In this document: positions 14,744 through 21,679 of the stretch, piece after piece
Layout: every line of letters begins with the position of its first letter
Numbering within the stretch: position 1 is the stretch's first letter
DNA from: an uncultured Collinsella sp.
GTDB taxonomy: Bacteria > Actinomycetota > Coriobacteriia > Coriobacteriales > Coriobacteriaceae
NCBI GenBank assembly: GCA_902494585.1
Contig: CABUUD010000018.1
Span: forward strand, 1-24,134
DNA length: 24,134 bases
Direction: 5' to 3'
Made by a program: the position numbers and the translations under genes
Notes under the pieces: model-generated
Database searches by the model: none
What the model saw: only the letters and a program-made list of their open reading frames with translations
What the model was told of the DNA's origin: nothing

Positions 14744-15679
14744 ATGATCCTCACCGTTACGATGAACCCGTCCGTCGATACGCGCTATCAGCTCGATGAG
14801 CTCATTATCGACGACGTCAACCGCGTGACGCCCGAAAAGACCGCCGGCGGTAAGGGCCTCAACGTGGCCCGCGTCCTGGGCCAGCTGGGCGACGATGTCG
14901 TGGCAACCGGCTTGCTTGGTGGTCATATGGGCGCCTATATGGCCGAGCTCATGGATGCCAACGGCATTAAGAATGATTTTGTGCCCATCAAGGGCGAGAC
15001 TCGCATCTGTCTCAATATCCTTCATGCTGGCAACCAGACCGAGTTGCTCGAGAGCGGCCCGACGATTGCCCCCGAGGAACTCGATGCCTTTACCGCCAAG
15101 TTCGCCGAGCTTGCGAGCAAGGCCGATGTCGTTACCATCTCGGGTTCGCTGCCCCGCGGCGTCGAGGCGGACTACTACGCCAAGATCACGGGCATTGCAG
15201 AGAACGCCGGCGCCAAGGTGCTGCTCGATACCTCGGGCGCCTCGCTCGAGGCTGCGCTCAAGTCCGAGGTCAAGCCTGAGCTGGTTAAGCCTAACCTGAC
15301 CGAAATTAACGGCCTTCTGGGCACGAGCTTTACCACCGACGATGTGGACGAGCTCCGTTCCGCGCTCGCCTCTGACGCCCGCTTCTCCGATATCCCCTGG
15401 GTCGTCGTATCCATGGGCGCTGCCGGCTCAGTTGGCTTCCACAAAGGCCGTGCGTTCCGCGCCAAGACCCCCGATATCCCCGCCGTTATCGCTACGGGCT
15501 CTGGCGATTCGACCATTGCCGGCTTCGCACATGCGATTGCTGCCGGCGCCGACGACGAGACGGTGCTGCGTACCGCCAACACCTGCGGCAAGCTCAATGC
15601 CATGGATCCCATGACTGGCCACTTGGTTATGGATCGTTGGGACGAGGTTTACAACGGCGTTGTCGTGACCGAGCTGTAG
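14744..15679 (+). CDS. lacC: tagatose-6-phosphate / 1-phosphofructokinase-type PfkB kinase
   Basis: A 311-residue PfkB-family sugar-phosphate kinase of the LacC/FruK group, which uses ATP to make a bisphosphate. The N-terminus MILTVTMNPSVD is the group's hallmark. The substrate loop is GGKGLNVARVL (35-45). The catalytic motif ATGSGDSTIAGF contains the base D255. Start ATG 14744 is chosen because TAAGGAG (14731-14737) precedes it; the in-frame start at 14705 adds 13 unconserved residues. Together with the AgaS-type enzyme it would turn tagatose-6-phosphate into tagatose-1,6-bisphosphate. 1-phosphofructokinase is the main alternative, but no fructose PTS is nearby. No aldolase for the product is in the window. 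Confidence 0.85.
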   Translation: MILTVTMNPSVDTRYQLDELIIDDVNRVTPEKTAGGKGLNVARVLGQLGDDVVATGLLGGHMGAYMAELMDANGIKNDFVPIKGETRICLNILHAGNQTELLESGPTIAPEELDAFTAKFAELASKADVVTISGSLPRGVEADYYAKITGIAENAGAKVLLDTSGASLEAALKSEVKPELVKPNLTEINGLLGTSFTTDDVDELRSALASDARFSDIPWVVVSMGAAGSVGFHKGRAFRAKTPDIPAVIATGSGDSTIAGFAHAIAAGADDETVLRTANTCGKLNAMDPMTGHLVMDRWDEVYNGVVVTEL

Positions 15680-15712
15680 GAGCTTGTGCTGCGGCTCCGG
15701 CATCGCTTGCTA

Positions 15713-15844
15713 GCTCATGTTGACGACAAGTGCGGTAGCATTATGCCGGGGCGCGACGCCGACTTTGTCGTGTTCAATCCCGACCTTACCCTGGTCGAGA
15801 CGTATGTGGGTGGCAACAGCGTCGGTAACGCGTTTATCGAGTAG
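15713..15844 (+). pseudogene. 3' remnant of a second nagA-type deacetylase gene
   Basis: Forty-three codons and a TAG stop read as the C-terminus of the deacetylase: AHVDDKCGSIMPGRDADFVV and so on to SVGNAFIE. They match the last 43 residues of the complete gene (12855-12986) at 36 of 43 positions, with no gaps and the same distance to the stop. Upstream of 15713 the similarity ends and there is no start or ribosome site. It begins 33 bases after the kinase stop and ends 32 bases before the YhcH-type start. The level of divergence shows this is not a fresh duplication of the neighbouring gene. Confidence 0.88.
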
Positions 15845-15876
15845 CCGCCAAAGGAACGATCCGAGAGGGGATTTAG

Positions 15877-16350
15877 ATGATTTACGGTGCACTGGGCGAT
15901 ATCGAGGAGTACCGCGGAATGCTCAAGGGCCTCGACGTGCTAATCGATTGGCTCGAGGAGAACGATCCGGCGGAGCTCGAGGTCGGCAGCCATCCGATTC
16001 TGGGCGACAAGGTCTTTGCGAACGTCATGGCTCCTACGACGCGTCCCGAGGCCGAGGCTCACTATGAGACGCATCAGCGCTATCACGACCTGCAGATCGA
16101 CATTGAGGGTCGCGAGGCCTTTAAGGTTGCCACGGGCAGCCTGACGCTGGTCCAGGAGTTTGACGAGAAGGACGACTACGATCTGGTCGATTCCGACGCC
16201 TCGATCGCCGGCGATCTTGCTGACGATAAGTTTGCACTGTTCGTTGCCGGCGAGCCTCATATGCCCACGCTCGAGTTCCCGGACGATGGCGCGCAGCCGG
16301 TCAAGAAGATCTGCTTTAAGCTGCTTGCAGATGCTTACTGGGAGGAGTAG
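15877..16350 (+). CDS. YhcH/YjgK/YiaL (EbgC) family protein
   Basis: A 157-residue single-domain cupin-like protein. It opens MIYGALGDIEEYRG and carries the family's core HYETHQRYHDLQIDIEG (about residues 61-77), with His and Glu positions that bind metal, followed by GREAF. It closes with FPDDGAQPVKKICFKL, where the conserved Lys-Lys-x-x-x-Lys sits. Members are sugar anomerases or accessory proteins found in sialic acid and beta-galactoside operons (EbgC, NanQ). ATG 15877 follows GAGAGGGGA. It lies 32 bases after the nagA remnant and may originally have followed a complete nagA. A role as mutarotase for an amino sugar or galactoside product fits the surroundings, but is inference. Confidence 0.9.
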   Translation: MIYGALGDIEEYRGMLKGLDVLIDWLEENDPAELEVGSHPILGDKVFANVMAPTTRPEAEAHYETHQRYHDLQIDIEGREAFKVATGSLTLVQEFDEKDDYDLVDSDASIAGDLADDKFALFVAGEPHMPTLEFPDDGAQPVKKICFKLLADAYWEE

Positions 16351-16410
16351 CGAGCTGCTCGGCTGAGCTGTCCATGTTACGAGCGTTATCCCTTGGGGGA
16401 GCGCGCTTGG

Positions 16411-16463
16411 GCCCCGCTGATCGCGGTTCCTTTTGGGATTGCGGTTGGCGGGGCTTGTTGTTG
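16411..16463 (+). terminator. weak hairpin after the YhcH-type gene
   Basis: GCCCCGC (16411-16417) pairs with GCGGGGC (16448-16454) around an imperfect inner stem closed by TTTT, followed by TTGTTGTTG. It is a poor match to a classic terminator; nothing else in 16351-16524 looks functional. Confidence 0.35.
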
Positions 16464-16524
16464 AGTGGGGAGTTGCCGGCGGCGATGTGCTTGCATTGGC
16501 GGATGTGCGCTCGAAATCGGCAAC

Positions 16525-16546
16525 AAAAAAGCCGCCCTAAGGCGGC
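16525..16546 (-). terminator. intrinsic terminator of the tRNA gene
   Basis: GCCGCC (16531-16536) and GGCGGC (16541-16546) form a six-base stem with loop CTAA. On the minus strand it is followed by TTTTTTG, 12 bases past the tRNA 3' end. Confidence 0.9.
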
Positions 16547-16558
16547 TATCTTGTGCAA

Positions 16559-16634
16559 TGGAGCCAGCGACCGGGCTCGAACCGGTGACCCCCGCTTTAC
16601 GAGAGCGGTGCTCTACCAACTGAGCTACGCTGGC
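16559..16634 (-). tRNA. tRNA-Thr (anticodon CGT)
   Basis: On the minus strand the 76-base gene folds into a full cloverleaf. The acceptor stem is GCCAGCG with CGCTGGC, the D arm is GCTC/GAGC, and the anticodon stem CCGCT/AGCGG has loop CTCGTAA, so the anticodon is CGT (reads ACG, threonine). The T arm is ACCGG-TTCGAGC-CCGGT, and the CCA end is encoded. Confidence 0.97.
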
Positions 16635-16673
16635 GGCCATGTGATGACGCAACTGAGGCGTCAACGGCTGTCT

Positions 16674-16702
16674 ATGATACGGGACATCGCAAATCCGCGC
16701 AA
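16674..16702 (-). promoter_or_regulatory. probable tRNA-Thr promoter
   Basis: On the minus strand TTGCGC (16697-16702) and TATCAT (16674-16679) are 17 bases apart, about 40 bases before the mature tRNA start. Confidence 0.55.
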
Positions 16703-16791
16703 GTGTTCTGACGGCTTTTCTCACTTTAAATGCACTAATATTGGAGACGTGATGTCTTGCTCTTACGGGTCTCAAACAGAATGGGGTGGCG

Positions 16792-17286
16792 ATGGCTCAA
16801 CCCAAGATTCTTCTCACACGCATCGATGACCGGTTTATTTACGGGCAAGACGTTGAGCTGTGGAACGAAGTCGTGGGTTCCAACCTTGTTTTAATCGTCA
16901 ACGATGAGATTGCGGCTGATTCGCGCAAGTGGGCCCCTATGAGGGTGGCGACACCCGAGGGTGTCTGGACGCGGTTTTTCTCGGTGCAAAGGACTGTCGA
17001 CATCATTCATACCGCAACGCCGCGCCAATGGATTCTGATCATGGTGGCCTCACCCGCCGATGTGCTCGCGCTGGTTAAGGGCGGCGTGCCCATCACCAAG
17101 ATCAGCATTGGCCATATGCGGGCAGGGGAGGGCAAACGCTCTGTAACGCCTGCGGTCGCCATAGACGATGCGGACATCGCCGCCCTCAAAGAGCTGCAAA
17201 AGCTCGGCATAGAACTAGAAATCCGCTATCTCCCCAGCTCCAATCCCGACCCCATCCAACTAGTCATTGGGGACGTTCTTAAATGA
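16792..17286 (+). CDS. orphan PTS mannose-family EIIB with active-site His replaced by Tyr
   Basis: A 164-residue EIIB-like protein aligned without gaps to the complete EIIB (7056-7538) through the N-terminus: both read ILLTRIDxR then a hydrophobic pair. At position 17, where EIIB has the phosphorylated His (VHGQ), this protein has Tyr from codon TAC (IYGQ). Other family marks remain: RFFSVQRTVDII, GVPITKISIGHM and the LKELQKLGIELEIRYLP segment. Start ATG 16792 aligns with the homologue; the GTG at 16786 is less likely. TAATAT (16736-16741) may be its -10. The last eight residues (LVIGDVLK) and the stop are encoded by the palindromic element at 17260-17389. Without the His it cannot carry phosphate in the usual way. 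A sensor role or decay in progress are the options. Confidence 0.88.
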   Translation: MAQPKILLTRIDDRFIYGQDVELWNEVVGSNLVLIVNDEIAADSRKWAPMRVATPEGVWTRFFSVQRTVDIIHTATPRQWILIMVASPADVLALVKGGVPITKISIGHMRAGEGKRSVTPAVAIDDADIAALKELQKLGIELEIRYLPSSNPDPIQLVIGDVLK

Positions 17287-17389
17287 CTAGTCAAACGGGA
17301 CACCCTTGGCACTTAGGGACAGTCCTTCTCACCAAACGTTAAAGACTGTCCCCAACGACTAGTCATTTAAGAACGTCCCCAATGACTAG
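17260..17389. repeat. 130-base palindromic element (MITE or REP-like)
   Basis: Two perfect 33-base inverted arms, 17260-17292 and 17357-17389, both ending in CTAGTCATT-type sequence. A nested inverted pair lies inside them: GGGACAGTC (17316-17324) with GACTGTCCC (17344-17352). The DNA would form one large cruciform or hairpin. No transposase lies inside. The left arm supplies the final codons and stop of the EIIB gene, so the element arrived at the 3' end of that gene or captured it. Confidence 0.85.
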
Positions 17390-17392
17390 GTA

Positions 17393-17427
17393 GCAAAACG
17401 CCCGTCGGCGGTGTGCCGGCGGGCGTT
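17393..17427 (-). terminator. intrinsic terminator of galM
   Basis: AACGCCCG (17397-17404) pairs with CGGGCGTT (17420-17427), extended inside by CGGC/GCCG. On the minus strand TTTTGC follows. It sits 26 bases past the GalM stop. Confidence 0.8.
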
Positions 17428-17453
17428 GCTGTGCGATATGTCGCGTTGTGGGC

Positions 17454-18506
17454 TTAGCGCCTCATAAAGTGGTATTCGATCACATTGCTGTAGGGGTGAT
17501 CCGGGCCCACAATGCCCTGCGGGAACAGCGGCTGGTGCGGCGTGTCGGGGTACATCTCTGCTTCGAGGGCAAAGCCGGCGCCCCAGCCATAGTTAGCATC
17601 GTCCTTGGCGTGCTCGTCGCCCAGCCAGTTGCCGGTGTAGAGCTGCACGCCCGGGGCGGTGGTGTAGTAGTCCAGCTCACGACCGGTCCACATCTCCTCG
17701 ACGTGCATCGCGCGGCGCAGATTACGGCCGTACTGATAGCCATCGATGCACAGACAGTGGTCGTAGCCACGGGCTTGCTTAATCTGCGGGTCGTCGGCCT
17801 CCATGCCAGGCGCGACGGGGTGCAGCTCACGGAAGTCAAACGGCGTGCCCTCGACCGGAGCGATCTCGCCGGTGGGGATGTTCTGCTCGTTGATGGGCAG
17901 GTAGTGGGTAGCGTTGGCAACAAAGAAGTGTTCGCAGTCCATGCCGGCGTTATGGCCGGCAAGGTTAAAGTACGTGTGGTTGGTCATGGACACGTAGGTG
18001 GCGCGGTCGCTCTCACAGCCATATTCGATACGGAAGCGGCCGGTGCGCGTCACGGTAAACACGGCCGTAAAGGTGCGGTTGCCGGGCAGGCCCAGCTCAC
18101 CGTCCTCAAGCGAGGTGGTCATGCGCACGGCATTGTGGACCTCGTCGAGCTCAACGTCCCACACGCGCTTGTGCAGACCGTGCTCAAGATCGCTGTGTAG
18201 GTTGTTGGCGCCTTCGTTGGCCGGCATATGCCAGTCCGTGCCGGCGATGGTAATCGTGGCGCCCGCGGTGCGGTTGGCCACAGGCCCGATGGTCGCGCCA
18301 AAGCAGGCGGGGTTGTCAAAGTAATCCTCGAGCTTATCGAAGCCCAGCACCACATCGCGCACGTTGCCGGGAATGTCGGGCACATCGATGCCCAACACGG
18401 TGGCACCATAGTCCATAATGCGAACGCAGATCTCGGGCCCGTTGAGGGTGTAGCGATGAACGGGGGTACCGCACGGCGCGGTGCCGAAAAGCTCGGAAGT
18501 GATCAT
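17454..18506 (-). CDS. galM: aldose 1-epimerase (galactose mutarotase)
   Basis: A 350-residue GalM that interconverts alpha and beta anomers of galactose or glucose. Catalytic and binding residues are visible: NRT (78-80), the substrate-binding His in NNLHSD (H104), the catalytic acid His in NHTYFNL (H177), and the catalytic base Glu in ALEAEMYPDTPHQP (E315). The family's usual LHGG is LHSD here. Start ATG 18506 follows TTAGGAACC at good spacing; the frame extends to 18566 without a ribosome site. It is a single minus-strand gene, divergent from the DeoR regulator, with 205 bases between. It is distinct from the LacX-type protein at 13803, so the window has two epimerase branches. Confidence 0.93.
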   Translation of the reverse strand: MITSELFGTAPCGTPVHRYTLNGPEICVRIMDYGATVLGIDVPDIPGNVRDVVLGFDKLEDYFDNPACFGATIGPVANRTAGATITIAGTDWHMPANEGANNLHSDLEHGLHKRVWDVELDEVHNAVRMTTSLEDGELGLPGNRTFTAVFTVTRTGRFRIEYGCESDRATYVSMTNHTYFNLAGHNAGMDCEHFFVANATHYLPINEQNIPTGEIAPVEGTPFDFRELHPVAPGMEADDPQIKQARGYDHCLCIDGYQYGRNLRRAMHVEEMWTGRELDYYTTAPGVQLYTGNWLGDEHAKDDANYGWGAGFALEAEMYPDTPHQPLFPQGIVGPDHPYSNVIEYHFMRR

Positions 18507-18711
18507 TTGGTTCCTAACATCGAGGTATTTCGGACAAACTGTAGCGCGAACAGGCGAGATTATCACTACACCCCACTAAAGCAGGGGGTATTTTTCTCAA
18601 AAAAGTGATGATTGGAGCTGTGCGGGTGTTCATTTCTGACGCGCGCGAGTCTGATACAATTTGTTCGTTATTGTTTGAATTGACGTGAGCGTGGAACAGC
18701 GAGGACTCATC

Positions 18712-19476
18712 GTGATTAAAGCGGAGCGACAGGATAAGGTTCGGCAGCTGCTCGAGGAACAGGGAACGGTCTCGGTCAAGGAGATTTCGGATGCATTGGG
18801 TGTCTCGGATATGACGATCCGTCGCGATCTTGAGGAGCTTGCGAGCCTAGGCGAGATCGAGCGCGTACACGGCGGCGCCCGTAGTGCACAGGGCCGTCCG
18901 CACGCTATGTTGCGCCATGAGTATTCGCACAGTGAAAAGCGCACTAAGCATGCCGAGGAAAAGCTGCAGATTGCGCGCCGTGCTGTGGAGCTTATCGAGG
19001 AAGGCTCGACCATCTTTTTGGGCACGGGCACTACGGTGGAGCAGATGGCCTCGATGCTGCCGGCGTTTCGCCTGCGCATTGTGACCAATTCACTTTCGGT
19101 GTTTAACCTGCTCGAGGCGCGCGAGGACTGCGACCTGTGCCTCGTGGGCGGTATGTATCGCCGCCGCACTGCAGCCTTTGTGGGCCCCATGGCCGAGGAT
19201 ACCCTGCGCGCGCTGGGAATCGACGCAGCCTATATCGGCGCCAACGGCATTTTGGACGGCGACGTGTCCACGTCTAACATGGAAGAGGGCCGCATCCAGC
19301 AGCTCGCCTTTAGCAAGGCCGACTCGCGCTATCTGATCGCCGACTCCAGCAAGATCGGCAAGCGCGACTTCTACACCTTCTGCCGCCTGGACAGCCTGGA
19401 CGCCGTGGTGTGCGAGCCGGGTATCGCCGCCGAGGATCGTGTCGCCATCGAGGAACACACGCAGGTTATTTGCTAG
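18712..19476 (+). CDS. DeoR-family transcriptional regulator
   Basis: A 254-residue sugar-phosphate-responsive repressor. The N-terminal DeoR helix-turn-helix is at about residues 18-45 (VSVKEISDALGVSDMTIRRDL), here split as VSVKEISDALG and VSDMTIRRDL, with the RVHGGA wing. The sensor domain has FLGTGTTVEQMA (about 102-113), VTNSLSVFNLL and GANGI. GTG 18712 is preferred over GTG 18685: GAGGA lies 7 bases upstream and MIKAERQDKV is the normal family start. TACAAT (18653-18658) may be the -10. LacR and GatR of the tagatose pathway belong to this family, so control of the lacC or galM genes is plausible. Residues 124-216 have a second, broken copy at 23675. Confidence 0.92.
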   Translation: MIKAERQDKVRQLLEEQGTVSVKEISDALGVSDMTIRRDLEELASLGEIERVHGGARSAQGRPHAMLRHEYSHSEKRTKHAEEKLQIARRAVELIEEGSTIFLGTGTTVEQMASMLPAFRLRIVTNSLSVFNLLEAREDCDLCLVGGMYRRRTAAFVGPMAEDTLRALGIDAAYIGANGILDGDVSTSNMEEGRIQQLAFSKADSRYLIADSSKIGKRDFYTFCRLDSLDAVVCEPGIAAEDRVAIEEHTQVIC

Positions 19477-19595
19477 TTATCGCTACGGGATTGCCAACGG
19501 GTGATGCGGGAGGACTTTTACCTCCTGTCATTGTGGAAACCAGCGCGTCAGCGCTACGCGATATGACGCGCAAATAAGGACTCCACTATCAAGTC

Positions 19596-19736
19596 GTCTC
19601 AACCTGTAACAGGTAGGGGTGAAACCACCAACCAGATGTTACAGATTGAGACAATTCGGCGGGGCCTACCTTGTTTGTCTCGATCTGTAACGGTTAGGAC
19701 TTAAAAACTCGGCTACGTGTTACAGATCGAGACAAA
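19596..19736. repeat. two tandem inverted-repeat hairpins sharing a GTCTCRAYCTGTAAC motif
   Basis: Hairpin 1 pairs GTCTCAACCTGTAAC (19596-19610) with GTTACAGATTGAGAC (19638-19652), one mismatch. Hairpin 2 pairs an 18-base arm (19674-19691) perfectly with 19719-19736, same core motif. The four arms are clearly related, so the unit was duplicated. It fills the non-coding stretch between the DeoR gene and the convergent GntR gene. It is of palindromic-repeat type and lacks T-runs of a terminator. Confidence 0.8.
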
Positions 19737-19748
19737 AGAAAAAGAACA

Positions 19749-20468
19749 TTAGGACTTGAAAATAAAGTTTTGATAAGGGATTCGCCCAGTTAAGACGGTG
19801 CGGCAGACAATTGAGATTAGTTTGCCTCCGGAGTCGTAAGCATAATGAGTCAGTTCGATGACCGGAAGTTTTGCAACACCATAATTACTGGCTTCGGAAT
19901 CGCTAAGCTGACGTGCTCTATAGCTTTCCCTAACAGATTGGATAGACTTGGACAAGTCGTCCATGATTCTGCTAAATGCCTGAAAATCTAACTGGTTATT
20001 CGGAACGCGCGACTTTGAAATGAAGAACGTATCAGCGCCTATGAAGCTGCCTTCAAGTTCGTAGGTCAATTCAAGACGCTGAATTTCATCGCGACTTTGA
20101 CATCCAAATTGTTGGAGCATCATTACGGAAATTGGACGACCTGATGTGAGGCCGCCGAAATGTTTGGTGATGGCATCCGGATCAACGCCATCGCAATGGC
20201 TTGCAAAGTCAAAGTCTAAAAGTGAATTGAGCTCGCTAACGCGTTTCGGTGCAACAAACGATCCCTTACCTTGGATTCGATAGATACTTCCACGACGCTC
20301 CAGCTCACTCATGGCAAGTCGGACGGTTGTTCTGCTTACGGCGTATTCGTCGCAGAGTTCCATTTCTGTTGGAAGTTTATCGTCTGCTTGATATTCATCG
20401 ACGATCTGCTTGAGCAGCGCGTCGGTGAGCTGTAAATAGAGTGGCCGTTTTTCGTGTGTATCGAGCAT
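19749..20468 (-). CDS. GntR-family (UTRA) transcriptional regulator
   Basis: A 239-residue regulator. The winged helix is at about residues 7-72, with PLYLQLTDALLKQIVDEY, LPTEMELCDEYAVSRTTVRL and the wing RIQGKGSFVAP. A UTRA-type ligand domain follows (about 90-230) ending with LTGRIPYQNF. Start ATG 20468 has GAGG five bases upstream and matches the short N-terminus of the other GntR protein; ATG 20486 in the same frame is possible. It lies 72 bases downstream of the DUF7916-like gene on the same strand, so probably the same transcript. DNA here is visibly AT-richer than the core (26 G+C of 60 counted at 20041-20100). It most likely controls the divergent EIICB gene and its own operon. Confidence 0.9.
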   Translation of the reverse strand: MLDTHEKRPLYLQLTDALLKQIVDEYQADDKLPTEMELCDEYAVSRTTVRLAMSELERRGSIYRIQGKGSFVAPKRVSELNSLLDFDFASHCDGVDPDAITKHFGGLTSGRPISVMMLQQFGCQSRDEIQRLELTYELEGSFIGADTFFISKSRVPNNQLDFQAFSRIMDDLSKSIQSVRESYRARQLSDSEASNYGVAKLPVIELTHYAYDSGGKLISIVCRTVLTGRIPYQNFIFKS

Positions 20469-20540
20469 TAGAGCCTCAGTTTGCATGTTGGTTATACCTG
20501 ATGGTTGCCTCAGTCGGGATGTAACGTGGGCAAGGTAACC

Positions 20541-21461
20541 TTAACGTATCACAGAGCGGCTCAGCATGACGATCTGATGCCTGTATCCACGAAGGGCTTG
20601 TCCGAGCGTGAAGATATTCTGGGGCAGGCAAATACCGTTCATGGAGTCCCCGATATGTTGGAGGTCAGCGCCGGCTGCTTTTGCTGCAAGGCCTATTTTC
20701 TTAATGGTCTCGCTGTCGCAGGAGTCTTGACTCGTCCCGTTCGCCGCCATGACGAGAACCTTCTCTTCAATTGACTTGCCTACGTTGTGGGATCGTACAA
20801 AGTCTACGATGGCGCGCAGGTCTGCTTCTTGGAAGCAAGGGACGGTGTAGGGGGCTGGCACGAGAAGGATATCGACGCCGAGGTCAACAAACTTGCGCGC
20901 AATTTCGAGCGTCATGACAGGTTCCGCAACGCCCGCTCCATGCATTTTTCCGGCAATGACCAGGCCATTGAAATGCTCTTTGGAGAGTTTAATCGAATGG
21001 GCGATTGCATCGTTGGAGACGCCGGTTCCAGGGTTGCCCGTCAGGCAGATAAAATCAAATCCGAGTTCGTTAGCCTTTTCTAAGGTCTTGGGAGAGACGC
21101 GACGACCCATGGGGATTTCCGTTCGGGATTCAGACATCTCTGCCTCGTTATCAACTGGCTCCAGATTGACGCCAATGGGCCTTCCGCATGCTCGCTTCAC
21201 CCAAGTGACCGGGTTTTCATTGAGATCATCTGGAATACCGGCAATAACTGGATCGAACACATCGAGCGCGTTAAACAGAAGCAGGTCGGCACCTGCGGCA
21301 CGTTCGATTTCTGCATTAGTAACGCCGCCGAGAAATTGGGAAGAGGGTACGTTTTCCGCCATGATGGTACGTCCCTCGGAAGCCAGAATTGCCTGTTTTA
21401 GATCCATGGGTGACGTGGCGGCAAAATCGGATGCGGACATGTTCAGTAATCGTTTGGGCAT
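20541..21461 (-). CDS. uncharacterised TIM-barrel-like protein (resembles DUF7916)
   Basis: A 306-residue soluble protein. I recognise the type from its opening, a MSASDFAATSPMDLKQAILA segment and EGRTIMAENV, and from GADLLLFNALDVFDP, GRPIGVNLEPVD, FDFICLTGNPGTGVSN, GVDILLVPAPYTVP and VMAANGTSQD. Alternating strands ending in acidic or glycine-rich loops suggest a beta/alpha barrel, similar to sugar-phosphate aldolases or phosphonomutases, but no known catalytic motif is plain. The family lacks a proven function; its members have been annotated inconsistently. ATG 21461 follows AAAGGAAG. It is divergent from the PTS EIICB gene and upstream of a GntR gene, suggesting it processes the phosphorylated product of that PTS. 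Confidence 0.75.
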   Translation of the reverse strand: MPKRLLNMSASDFAATSPMDLKQAILASEGRTIMAENVPSSQFLGGVTNAEIERAAGADLLLFNALDVFDPVIAGIPDDLNENPVTWVKRACGRPIGVNLEPVDNEAEMSESRTEIPMGRRVSPKTLEKANELGFDFICLTGNPGTGVSNDAIAHSIKLSKEHFNGLVIAGKMHGAGVAEPVMTLEIARKFVDLGVDILLVPAPYTVPCFQEADLRAIVDFVRSHNVGKSIEEKVLVMAANGTSQDSCDSETIKKIGLAAKAAGADLQHIGDSMNGICLPQNIFTLGQALRGYRHQIVMLSRSVIR

Positions 21462-21507
21462 TGTTACTTCCTTTGACTAGAACGACAGGCTTGTGACATT
21501 GTCTCTA

Positions 21508-21525
21508 ATATTGTTACAACAATAT
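21508..21525. promoter_or_regulatory. perfect 18-base palindrome, probable operator
   Basis: ATATTGTT-AC-AACAATAT is symmetric at all 8+8 arm positions. It lies 47-64 bases upstream of the DUF7916-like start, in the position of a promoter-proximal operator. The GntR protein encoded in that operon is the natural candidate to bind. Confidence 0.6.
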
Positions 21526-21546
21526 ATTCAATATGTTATATCCAAT

Positions 21547-21633
21547 CGGTGAACGGTTGCAAACTTATTGTACTGCTCGGAAAAAATAGCCTTTAGCTGG
21601 GAAAACATTATATTAATCAACTACCGTTCACCG
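21547..21633. promoter_or_regulatory. widely spaced inverted pair of CGGTGAACGGT boxes
   Basis: CGGTGAACGGT (21547-21557) and its exact reverse complement ACCGTTCACCG (21623-21633), 76 bases centre to centre, about seven helical turns, which allows DNA looping. The second box with flanks is 16 bases identical to the mannose-family PTS promoter region at 5857-5872. Confidence 0.65.
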
Positions 21634-21650
21634 AATAAGTATTTGAATTC

Positions 21651-21679
21651 TTGACATATCGACAAAGCGGAAAAAGAAT
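21651..21679 (+). promoter_or_regulatory. probable promoter of the EIICB gene
   Basis: A perfect -35 TTGACA (21651-21656) is followed after 17 bases by AAGAAT (21674-21679), four of six matches to TATAAT. The leader would be about 130 bases. Confidence 0.5.

Noticed and set aside
16559..16634. tRNA-Thr as an integration site for the accessory block
   Set aside because: No integrase gene and no second copy of the tRNA 3' end is seen in the window.
16386..16775. 129-codon minus-strand open frame containing SVAQLVEHRSRKAGVTGSSP
   Set aside because: This is the well-known false protein made by translating through a tRNA gene; the tRNA-Thr explains it.
16792..17286. Calling the orphan EIIB a pseudogene
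   Set aside because: The frame is intact over full family length with all other motifs kept, so it is reported as a gene with an altered active site.
19477..19748. CRISPR-like array from the repeated GTCTC/GTAAC arms
   Set aside because: The arms alternate in orientation and form hairpins; there are no direct repeats with equal spacers and no cas genes.
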